Source: HyVt-337 sp964428895 | Lineage (GTDB): Bacteria > Planctomycetota > Phycisphaerae > SM23-33 | Length of the DNA stretch: 28,593 nt | Assembly (NCBI GenBank): GCA_964428895.1 | Contig: CAYRZU010000045.1 | Span: 1 to 28,593 of the forward strand | Reading direction: 5' to 3' | In this document: positions 13,966-20,292 of the stretch, one piece after another | How the letters are laid out: each line of letters opens with the position of its first letter | Position numbering within the stretch: the stretch's first letter is position 1 | Made by a program: the position numbers and the translations under genes | The notes under the pieces: model-generated | The model's database searches: none | Told to the model about the DNA's origin: nothing | The model's input: the letters and a program-made list of their open reading frames with translations, nothing else

Positions 13966-15795
13966 TCACATCTCGTCGAGCTTCTTGCCCTGGACCGTCT
14001 GTTTGAGCACCCGGTTCATCTGGGCCGAGGTCAACGGCTCGGCGGCGTCATTGGCGGCGGTCATGGCCTCGTAGAGGGCGTCAGGATCGTCGCCCTCCAT
14101 CAACCCCTTCAGCGTTGCGACGGCCCCATCCAATCCTTGTCGCTGCTCGGCCGATAGCACGTCCCCAACTTCCACCAACGCCTTGTCGATGGCCGACAGC
14201 ACGCGGTGGGCTTCGTTGCGGGTGTCGATCAGTTGGTGAGCCTGCATGTCCTCGATGGCGTGGGCGTAGGAGGCCTGGACCATCAGGTCGACCTCGTCGG
14301 TGGTCAGGCCGTGCGCGGGCGTGATCTGCACCGACGCCTCCTTGCCGCTGCGAAGCTCGCGGGCCGACACGTTCAAGATGCCGTTGGCGTCGACCAGGAA
14401 CGTGACGCGAACGCGGGGCATGCCGGCGGGCATGGGCGGAATGCCCGTCAGCTTGAACTCGCCCAGGCTGCGACAATCGCCGGCCAATTCCCGCTCCCCC
14501 TGAAGCACGTGAATGTCCACGCCGGTCTGCCCGTCCACATAGGTAGTGAAGGTCTCGGCGGCCTGACAGGGCACGGTGGCGTTGCGCATGATCAGCTTGC
14601 CCATCGCCCCACCCAGCGTCTCAATGCCCAATGACAGCGGAATCACGTCCAGAAGCAACGTGTCCTGACGCAAACCGGCCAAGATGCCGGCTTGGACCGC
14701 CGCCCCGAGAGCGACCACCTCATCCGGGTTAATCGCGGTATAGGGCTTAGCGCCGAAGAACTCGCCCACACGCTGGCGAACCAGGGGCACGCGCGTCGAG
14801 CCGCCCACCATCACCACCTGGTCGATTTGCTCCGGCGAGAGTTCGGCATCTCGCAGGGCGTGTTGACAGTGCTCGATGGTATGTTCGATCCACGGGCCGA
14901 TCCGCGCCTCGAACTCGTCCCGCGTGATGGTTCGCTCAAACCGTCGGCCATCGCCGAGGTCCACGTCGATACGGGCCTCATTCCCGTCGGACAAGCGCAT
15001 CTTGGCCGCTTCGGCGAAGTTCCGCAGGGCCTGTTGTGTCGACGGGCCGAACACCAACTCCTGGCCGTAGTCATCGCGGATCTCGCTGGTGATCAGGTCG
15101 ATCAGTTCGCGGTCGAAGTCGTCCCCGCCCAAGGCGGTGTCGCCTTGGGTGCTCAGCACCTCGAACACGCCGCCGGCCACGTGCAGGACAGACACGTCAA
15201 ACGTCCCGCCCCCCAGATCGTAAACCACAATCGTGCCCTCGTCGGCCCGATCCAATCCGTAGGCCAGCGCCGCGGCGGTCGGCTCATTGACGATCCGGCG
15301 GACGTCCAGCCCCGCGATTCGCCCGGCGTCGCGGGTGGCTTGTCGCTGAGAATCATCAAAGTAGGCGGGCACGGTGACCACCGCCTCGGTAATCTCCCGG
15401 CCCAGGGCGGCTTGGGCCCGGGCCTTGACCTCGCGCAACACAATGGCCGACAGCTCCTGGGGCGTCACCAACTGATCGCCGACTTGAACGCACACCGTTC
15501 CATGCGGGCCCGGCACAACGCGGTACGGCAGGTGCTCAGCCATCTCGGCCACGTCGTCCATCCCCCGCCCCATCAACCGCTTGACCGAATAGATCGTCGA
15601 CAACGGATTCTCGATGGCGTGGGCCCGGGCCTCGGCGCCAACCGTCACGCCGTCGGCCAAGAAAGCCACCACGCTGGGCACAATCGCCTCGCCCGCCGGA
15701 TCACGCAGCAGCTCCGGGCCGGCCGCCCTCATCACGCCCGCTAGCGAGTTGGTCGTCCCCAAATCAATACCCAGAATGAGCTTCTCGTCACTCAT
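13966..15795 (-). CDS. hscA: Fe-S assembly Hsp70 chaperone HscA
   Basis: A 609-residue Hsp70. Its place between hscB and fdx identifies it as HscA rather than a general DnaK. HscA binds the LPPVK motif of IscU and uses ATP, with HscB, to release the cluster to acceptors. The ATPase signatures GIDLGTTNS (near residue 9), VYDLGGGTFDVS and VMVGGSTRVPLV are intact, as are the linker region (TLLLDVIPLSLGIETLGG) and a full substrate domain. The C-terminal lid is shorter than in DnaK, and there is no DnaK-type EEVD or Gly-rich tail. It overlaps hscB by 4 bases (ATGA), implying coupled translation. Confidence 0.94.
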   Translation of the reverse strand: MSDEKLILGIDLGTTNSLAGVMRAAGPELLRDPAGEAIVPSVVAFLADGVTVGAEARAHAIENPLSTIYSVKRLMGRGMDDVAEMAEHLPYRVVPGPHGTVCVQVGDQLVTPQELSAIVLREVKARAQAALGREITEAVVTVPAYFDDSQRQATRDAGRIAGLDVRRIVNEPTAAALAYGLDRADEGTIVVYDLGGGTFDVSVLHVAGGVFEVLSTQGDTALGGDDFDRELIDLITSEIRDDYGQELVFGPSTQQALRNFAEAAKMRLSDGNEARIDVDLGDGRRFERTITRDEFEARIGPWIEHTIEHCQHALRDAELSPEQIDQVVMVGGSTRVPLVRQRVGEFFGAKPYTAINPDEVVALGAAVQAGILAGLRQDTLLLDVIPLSLGIETLGGAMGKLIMRNATVPCQAAETFTTYVDGQTGVDIHVLQGERELAGDCRSLGEFKLTGIPPMPAGMPRVRVTFLVDANGILNVSARELRSGKEASVQITPAHGLTTDEVDLMVQASYAHAIEDMQAHQLIDTRNEAHRVLSAIDKALVEVGDVLSAEQRQGLDGAVATLKGLMEGDDPDALYEAMTAANDAAEPLTSAQMNRVLKQTVQGKKLDEM

Positions 15796-16427
15796 CGTGT
15801 CTGACTCAGTAGCTTCTTGACGTAGGAGACCGCGTTGAGCTGGCGGCGAATCTCGCCCAGCAGGTCCTGGCGGACCGCCTCGCAGTCCACGCTGCGCTGA
15901 TGCTCTTCGAACAGCCCTTCAATGCGAGCCATCAGTCCGTCGTGTTGGGTCTGCAGGACCTCGCGGGTCCGCACCCGCTCGTCGGATTCGTCCTGGTCGG
16001 CCGAATCCGCAATCTCTTCCTGCATCATCATCATGGTTTCGAGAAAGCCCTCCGGCACGGACTTATCCTCAGCCAGGCTGGGCCCGCCCAGCAACTCCAA
16101 CAGGCAGTTGGCCCGACTGGCCGGGTCGCGGAGGACGCGGTAGGCGTCGTTGACGTTAGCGGACAGCCGCAGCGATAGCGCCTGCACCTCGGGCGTTTCT
16201 TCGGCGTGAAAGTCCGGATGGGCGTGGCGATTCAGGGCCAGGAACTTCTGGTGGATCTCATCGGCGTTCAGATCGAACCGCTGGGGCAGGCCCAGCATGC
16301 TGAAGTAATCGACCTCCGCGCCGGCCGGGTTCAAGGCGTGGCAGAAGTCGCACACCAGCGGCTTGGACATGGGCTTGCTGCACTTGGCGCACTTGGCGGG
16401 AACGGCCGAGCCGGTTGGTTCGCTCAT
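15792..16427 (-). CDS. hscB: Fe-S assembly J-domain co-chaperone HscB with N-terminal zinc motif
   Basis: A 211-residue J-protein that delivers IscU to HscA and stimulates its ATPase. The J domain (about 38-115) contains DYFSMLGLPQRFDLN and the HPD motif (H70-P71-D72); the C-terminal half is the helical IscU-binding part. An extra N-terminus has two Cys pairs (C13-x2-C16, C26-x2-C29), probably a zinc site. As far as I recall, such a tetracysteine domain is found in human HSCB and some bacteria but not in E. coli HscB. The gene lies 36 bases after iscA and overlaps hscA by 4 bases. ATG 16427 has AAAGGG about 9 bases upstream. Identification rests on both sequence and context. Confidence 0.92.
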   Translation of the reverse strand: MSEPTGSAVPAKCAKCSKPMSKPLVCDFCHALNPAGAEVDYFSMLGLPQRFDLNADEIHQKFLALNRHAHPDFHAEETPEVQALSLRLSANVNDAYRVLRDPASRANCLLELLGGPSLAEDKSVPEGFLETMMMMQEEIADSADQDESDERVRTREVLQTQHDGLMARIEGLFEEHQRSVDCEAVRQDLLGEIRRQLNAVSYVKKLLSQTR

Positions 16428-16463
16428 CGCTAGGAGCCCTTTGCTGGATAGGAAGCCGAGCGT

Positions 16464-16793
16464 CTAGGTCGAAAAACTCGCGCCGCAGCCGCAGCTCTTC
16501 TTGGCGTTGGGGTTGTTGAACACGAACCCCCCGTTCAGCAGGTCGTCGTTGTAATCGACCTCCGTGCCGTTGAGGTAGAGGTAGCTCTTGGGGTCGGTCA
16601 CCAGCCGAACGCCATTATCGTCGAAGACCTCATCGTCGGCGGCGGGAGTCTCGGCAATATCCAGCGTGTAGCTGAACCCGCTACAGCCGCCTCCCTTGAC
16701 CCCGAGCCGCAGCGCCGCGCCCTCGGGCAGGCCCTGCTCGGCGAATATCGTCTTAATCTTCTGGGCTGCGTTTTCTGTGATGGTCAGGGCCAT
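16464..16793 (-). CDS. iscA: A-type Fe-S carrier protein IscA
   Basis: A 109-residue A-type carrier (HesB family) that binds iron or a cluster and passes it to targets. The three conserved cysteines are C37 in GGGCSGFSY, and C101 and C103 in SCGCGASFS. The start is ATG 16793, 2 bases past the iscU stop, with GGGAG 7 bases upstream inside iscU. The frame stays open to 17126, but the added part overlaps iscU out of frame and is spurious. Length and the closing CGCG-x-SF motif match the family closely. IscA rather than ErpA or SufA is chosen from the operon context. Confidence 0.95.
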   Translation of the reverse strand: MALTITENAAQKIKTIFAEQGLPEGAALRLGVKGGGCSGFSYTLDIAETPAADDEVFDDNGVRLVTDPKSYLYLNGTEVDYNDDLLNGGFVFNNPNAKKSCGCGASFST

Positions 16794-16795
16794 GG

Positions 16796-17233
16796 CTAAT
16801 CTCCCTGGGTCTCGCCGACCGTTGCCTCGGCAGAGCGGGCCTCGTCGGCCGGCAGACCGTTCTTCTTCTTGTAGTCGTTGATCGCCGCGATCACGGCGTC
16901 CTCGGCCAGCACCGAGCAATGCACCTTCACCGGCGGCAAGGACAACTCCCGCGCAATGTCGGTATTCTTCAGCTCGTGGGCGTCGTTGATGCTGCGCCCC
17001 TTGAGCCATTCCGTGGCCAACGAACTCGACGCGATGGCCGAGCCGCACCCGAAGGTCTTGAATTTGGCGTCTTCGATCGTGCCGTCGTCGCCGACTTTGA
17101 TCTGAAGCTTCATCACGTCGCCGCACTCGGGGGCGCCCACCACACCGGTGCCCACATGCGAATCGCCCTTGTCGAGCGAGCCGACGTTGCGCGGGTTGGT
17201 GAAATGATCGACAACCTTGTCACTGTACTTCAT
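16796..17233 (-). CDS. iscU: Fe-S cluster scaffold protein IscU
   Basis: A 145-residue scaffold on which new 2Fe-2S clusters form. The ligand residues are C37 (PECGD, with D39), C63 (FGCGSA) and C106 (HCSVLAEDA), the same numbering as I recall for E. coli IscU. The LPPVK motif recognised by HscA is at 99-103, which ties it to the hscA/hscB genes downstream. The core is complete; about 18 extra acidic/Ala residues are added at the C-terminus. The ATG at 17233 lies 17 bases after iscS. This is a clear IscU rather than SufU, since SufU lacks LPPVK. Confidence 0.97.
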   Translation of the reverse strand: MKYSDKVVDHFTNPRNVGSLDKGDSHVGTGVVGAPECGDVMKLQIKVGDDGTIEDAKFKTFGCGSAIASSSLATEWLKGRSINDAHELKNTDIARELSLPPVKVHCSVLAEDAVIAAINDYKKKNGLPADEARSAEATVGETQGD

Positions 17234-17250
17234 GGCGAGACCTGTTGGCC

Positions 17251-18471
17251 TTAATGCTCGGCCCAGTCCACGTCCTTCAGGTCGATGCCTTCTTCGACCA
17301 TTTCGTAGAGCGGGCTAAGTTCTCTGAGTTCATTGACGGCCTGAACCACACGACCGACCACGTGGTCGATCTGCTCGGCCGTAGTCGACCGGCCCAGACT
17401 GAACCGGATCGATCCGTGAGCGAGTTCGTCCGGAACGCCGATCGCCCGCAGGACGAAACTCGGCTCGAGCGACTCACTCGTACACGCCGACGCCGCGGAA
17501 ACCGCCACGTCCGGCATCTTCATCATAAGCGACTCCCCTTCGACATAGCCGAAGGAAAGATTCACGGTATTGGGCAGGCGTTCGGTGGGGTGGCCGTTGA
17601 GCGTCACGTACTTCAGTTGGGCGGTAACGGCCTCGTGCAGCCGATCCCGTAGGGCCTGGACGCGCGGGGCCTCACCGGCCATCTCGGCCCGGCAGATATC
17701 CGCTGCGGCGCCAAGCCCCACCACCCCGGGCACATTCAATGTGCCGGATCGCATGCCGCCCTCATGCCCGCCGCCATGCATCTGCAGCGTCAGGCGTACC
17801 CGCGGAGACCGCCGACGCACGTACAAACACCCCACACCCTTGGGGCCGTAAAGCTTGTGGGCCGAGACGCTCAGCAAGTCGATGCCGGCCGCCTCCACGT
17901 CTACCGGAATCTTGCCCACCGCCTGCGTGGCGTCGCTGTGGAAGATCACGCCGCGGTCCTTAGCCACCCGCCCGATCTCAGCAATCGGATGCAGCGTGCC
18001 GATCTCGTTGTTGGCCGCCATGAGCGTGATCAGAATGGTCTGGTCGGTAATGGCCTGGGCGACCTGATCGGCCGAGACGCGGCCGAACTCGTCCGGATCG
18101 AGGAAGGTGACCTCGTATCCGCGCTCGGCCAGGAATTTGCACGTGTCCAAAACCGCCTTGTGCTCGGTTTTGCAGGTAATGATGTGGTTGCCCTTGTCGC
18201 GGTACATTTCCGCAACGCCCTTGATAGCCAAGTTGTCGCTCTCGGTCGCCCCGGAGGTCCACACGATGCTCTTGGGCTCAGCCCCCAGCAGCTCGGCGAT
18301 CTGCGATCGGGCCTGCTCCACGCCCTCCCGGGCGCGCGTGCCGTAGGAATGCGTCACGCTGGCCGCATTGCCGAACTCGTCGGTCAGATACGGCATCATC
18401 GCCGCCAGCACGCGCTCATCCAGCGGCGTGGTGGCGTTGTGATCCAGATAGATTGGACGCTCTAGCTGCAC
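17251..18471 (-). CDS. iscS: Cysteine desulfurase IscS
   Basis: A 406-residue class V PLP enzyme that takes sulfur from L-cysteine and passes it to IscU and other acceptors. Visible sites are H104 in TEHKAVL, D180 and Q183 in HSDATQAVGK, the PLP lysine K206 in SAHKLYGPKG, and the catalytic Cys C330 in SAASACTSESLEPS. The long flexible loop around the Cys is that of group I (IscS/NifS) enzymes, not SufS. It carries the RPIYLDHNATTPLDERV N-terminus typical of IscS. The start overlaps the end of iscR by 10 bases. Its C-terminus ends normally (VDWAEH, compare the acidic tail of IscS). Full length, no defects seen. Confidence 0.97.
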   Translation of the reverse strand: MQLERPIYLDHNATTPLDERVLAAMMPYLTDEFGNAASVTHSYGTRAREGVEQARSQIAELLGAEPKSIVWTSGATESDNLAIKGVAEMYRDKGNHIITCKTEHKAVLDTCKFLAERGYEVTFLDPDEFGRVSADQVAQAITDQTILITLMAANNEIGTLHPIAEIGRVAKDRGVIFHSDATQAVGKIPVDVEAAGIDLLSVSAHKLYGPKGVGCLYVRRRSPRVRLTLQMHGGGHEGGMRSGTLNVPGVVGLGAAADICRAEMAGEAPRVQALRDRLHEAVTAQLKYVTLNGHPTERLPNTVNLSFGYVEGESLMMKMPDVAVSAASACTSESLEPSFVLRAIGVPDELAHGSIRFSLGRSTTAEQIDHVVGRVVQAVNELRELSPLYEMVEEGIDLKDVDWAEH

Positions 18472-18944
18472 GATTCAACTTGCTCCTTCTGGGGGGACGA
18501 CTGCCACTGCCCGCTATTGTCGCCGGCCGCCACCAGGTCCGCCAGCGTCACCGACTTCAGACAATCGGCGATCCGCCGCTGGACCAGGTGAATGGGATCG
18601 GCAATCGGACAGGTCTCGATCAGGGCGCAGGTGACGTCGTCGCCGACCTCGTCGTCCTCGCGAACACACTCGGCCAACCGCACCGGACCTTCCAGCAGTG
18701 TGACGATTTCCATCAGCGTCACGTCGGATGCTCTTCGGGCTAGCCGATACCCCCCCCGCGAGCCACGCACCGATTCCACCATGCCCGCCGCGGCCAGTTC
18801 CTTCAGCACGTTCATCAACAGCGACAGCGGCGTGCCGTGCTGGTCGGCGATTTCCCGCGCGCTGCGGAGTTCACCGGCATCCAGTTTCGCCAGATACGTC
18901 AACGCGATAAGTCCGTATCCTGTCTTTTTCGTTAGCCCTAGCAT
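18462..18944 (-). CDS. iscR: Rrf2-family regulator of the ISC operon (IscR-like)
   Basis: A 160-residue Rrf2 transcription factor, first gene of the ISC operon. The N-terminal winged helix reads LTKKTGYGLIALTYLA with recognition helix TPLSLLMNVLKEL and wing ESVRGSRGGYRLAR (57-70). Three cysteines (C93, C106, C112) and H119 could hold a 2Fe-2S cluster. E. coli IscR has C92, C98, C104 and H107, so spacing here is wider (C-x12-C-x5-C) because of an acidic insert. It probably represses its own operon when holding a cluster. AGGAG lies 8 bases before the ATG, and it overlaps iscS by 10 bases. The C-terminus has extra Cys (C128, C159). IscR naming rests on position and Cys count. Confidence 0.88.
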   Translation of the reverse strand: MLGLTKKTGYGLIALTYLAKLDAGELRSAREIADQHGTPLSLLMNVLKELAAAGMVESVRGSRGGYRLARRASDVTLMEIVTLLEGPVRLAECVREDDEVGDDVTCALIETCPIADPIHLVQRRIADCLKSVTLADLVAAGDNSGQWQSSPQKEQVESCS

Positions 18945-18960
18945 AGGAAGGGCTCCTCTG

Positions 18961-19004
18961 TTTCGTAAGGCCCACCCAGCCTTTAACCGCTACGAAAGCC
19001 TTAC
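18961..19004. repeat. Interlocked inverted repeats in the iscR leader
   Basis: TTTCGTA (18961-18967) is matched by TACGAAA (18991-18997), and GTAAGGC (18965-18971) by GCCTTAC (18998-19004), both perfect 7-base inverted matches. They lie downstream of the start of transcription in the iscR leader and could be operator half-sites or a leader RNA stem. Confidence 0.55.
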
Positions 19005-19012
19005 ATAAGTAA
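19001..19012. promoter_or_regulatory. Dyad over the iscR -10/start region, probable operator
   Basis: TTACATAAGTAA is an imperfect palindrome (TTAC...GTAA) that overlaps the end of the -10 box (19011-19016) and the expected transcription start. That is where a repressor would block polymerase. The encoded Rrf2 protein is the natural candidate ligand. Confidence 0.45.
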
Positions 19013-19039
19013 TATAGAACCTACAAAGTCCCATTTCAA
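19011..19039 (-). promoter_or_regulatory. ISC operon promoter
   Basis: On the minus strand TTGAAA (19039-19034, five of six), a 17-base spacer and TATATT (19016-19011, five of six) lie about 67 bases before the iscR ATG. This is the best sigma-70-type promoter in the window. Confidence 0.72.
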
Positions 19040-19064
19040 GTCTATCGTCCCTGGCTCACGAGCT

Positions 19065-19094
19065 GTGTCACCCGGGGCGCCCACACCGTACAAT
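19065..19094 (+). promoter_or_regulatory. Possible promoter of the metallo-beta-lactamase-fold gene
   Basis: GTGTCA (19065-19070), an 18-base spacer and TACAAT (19089-19094, five of six) precede the ATG at 19131 by 36 bases. It is divergent from the ISC promoter, whose -35 is 25 bases away. Confidence 0.45.
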
Positions 19095-19130
19095 ACAGCT
19101 TGATCGTCACGCCGACCAAAGGAGCATCTC

Positions 19131-19757
19131 ATGTCCGTTCAAATCACTTGGATTGGTCATGCCAGCTTCCGTCTTGCAGGCGATTCCGTCGTCTACGTTG
19201 ACCCCTGGAAGCTTCAACTCAAGGCCCACGATGCAGATATCGTTTTCGTGTCCCATCCGCATTCGGACCATTATAGCGCTGATGACGTGGAAATAGTCTC
19301 TGGCCAAAGTACTTGTGTGCTTTGTCCGCCCGGCACGGTCCCGGGCGTCCCGGCCGAGAACCTTCTGTCGGCGGGTCGGAGCTTCTCAGCGGGGCAGGTC
19401 AGCGTCGAGGCCGTCCCCGCCTACAACACTGACAAAGACTTCCACCCCAAGGCCAACGGCTGGCTGGGAGCGGTCTTTACGATCGGAGGGGCCCGGGTCT
19501 ACTACGCCGGCGATACTGACGTGATTCCTGAGATGGCCGAGTTAAGCGACATTGACGTTGCGCTACTGCCGGTGGGCGGGACCTACACTATGGACGCCGA
19601 CCAGGCCGTCGCCGCCTGTGAGCGAATCGGATGCGCCGCGGCGATCCCCTACCATTGGGGCGATATCGTGGGATCGGTCGAGGATGCGAAGCGGTTCACC
19701 GATTGCGCCGGATGCCAGGTCCATCTGCTCCAACCCGGCCAATCGGTAACGATCTAG
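19131..19757 (+). CDS. Metallo-beta-lactamase-fold hydrolase (UlaG-like)
   Basis: A 208-residue single-domain MBL-fold protein of the UlaG/YtkL type, often annotated as a metal-dependent hydrolase. It opens ITWIGHASFRL (4-14), then VVYVDPW, the metal motif SHPHSDH (about 41-47), YYAGDTD (about 124-130) and the terminal PYHWGD, all usual for this subgroup. UlaG cleaves L-ascorbate-6-phosphate lactone, but most relatives have unknown substrates. AAGGAG lies 7 bases before the ATG. It is divergent from iscR and convergent with a second Rrf2 gene, so it might share their regulation; no direct link to Fe-S chemistry is visible. Confidence 0.88.
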   Translation: MSVQITWIGHASFRLAGDSVVYVDPWKLQLKAHDADIVFVSHPHSDHYSADDVEIVSGQSTCVLCPPGTVPGVPAENLLSAGRSFSAGQVSVEAVPAYNTDKDFHPKANGWLGAVFTIGGARVYYAGDTDVIPEMAELSDIDVALLPVGGTYTMDADQAVAACERIGCAAAIPYHWGDIVGSVEDAKRFTDCAGCQVHLLQPGQSVTI

Positions 19758-19799
19758 CTCCGCCCAGCTTGTCCCCTTGCGCGCTTAACCGAGAATGCG

Positions 19800-20222
19800 T
19801 CAGTCGGACCCGCCCGAGCCGCACGGCAGATGGCAGACCGCCGCCAGCTTGACCTCCGCCAGCTTGGCTTTCATCGTCTCCTGCAGTTCCCGCCAGACCG
19901 CCCGGGCCGGGCAGGCTTCATCCTCGCACTGCGGCGGATCGTGCTGGCAGAAGTTCAATGCCAGGGGCCCCTCGACCGCTTCGATGACTTCCAGCAGTGA
20001 AATCGCGTCGGCGGCGCGGCTCAGCAGGTACCCCCCGTGCTTGCCCCGGACCGGCCGAACGATGTCGGCTCGAGCCAGCATGGAGAAGATCTTCACGAGG
20101 TACTGCTTGGGCAGGTCCGCCTCGCTGCAGATCACGTCCATCGGTACGGGCCGGTCGCTGGCCTTTTCGGCCAGCACGCGAACGCCGCGAAGAGCCAATT
20201 CCGCTGCCGGTGATAGTTGCAT
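19800..20222 (-). CDS. Second Rrf2-family transcriptional regulator
   Basis: A 140-residue Rrf2 regulator, distinct from the ISC one. It has the winged helix (LSPAAELALRGVRVLAEK, helix LPKQYLVKIFSMLARADIV, wing VRGKHGGYLLSRA at 58-70) and a C-terminal effector region with C92-x6-C99-x4-C104. That pattern and the following PARAVW resemble those of cluster-binding Rrf2 sensors such as NsrR or RirA. Additional cysteines are C32, C130 and C134 (CHLPCGSGGSD). The usual E before the Cys cluster reads FCQHDPPQC. Nitric oxide, iron or redox sensing is plausible but cannot be decided. It is a single gene with its own possible promoter; the target genes are unknown, and the neighbouring MBL gene or ISC operon is a candidate. 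Confidence 0.88.
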   Translation of the reverse strand: MQLSPAAELALRGVRVLAEKASDRPVPMDVICSEADLPKQYLVKIFSMLARADIVRPVRGKHGGYLLSRAADAISLLEVIEAVEGPLALNFCQHDPPQCEDEACPARAVWRELQETMKAKLAEVKLAAVCHLPCGSGGSD

Positions 20223-20255
20223 AGTCGCTTTCCCAAAAGAGGGTAGGAAGCGTGT

Positions 20256-20283
20256 ATTTTGCGCCTTTTACGGCCCCCGTCAA
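20256..20283 (-). promoter_or_regulatory. Possible promoter of the second Rrf2 gene
   Basis: On the minus strand TTGACG (20283-20278, five of six), a 16-base spacer and CAAAAT (20261-20256, four of six) lie about 34 bases before the ATG at 20222. Confidence 0.42.
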
Positions 20284-20292
20284 GCCCCGCAA

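Noticed and set aside
14692..15744. A 350-codon open frame on the plus strand opposite hscA.
   Set aside because: It is wholly inside hscA, an unmistakable Hsp70, and shows Gly/His/Arg-rich composition typical of antisense shadows.
13966..15795. Calling the Hsp70 gene dnaK.
   Set aside because: No grpE or dnaJ is present; hscB, iscU with LPPVK and fdx surround it, and the C-terminal lid is shorter than in DnaK.
16794..17126. An N-terminal extension of iscA running into iscU.
   Set aside because: It is Arg-rich translation of iscU in another frame; the ATG at 16793 has its own Shine-Dalgarno.
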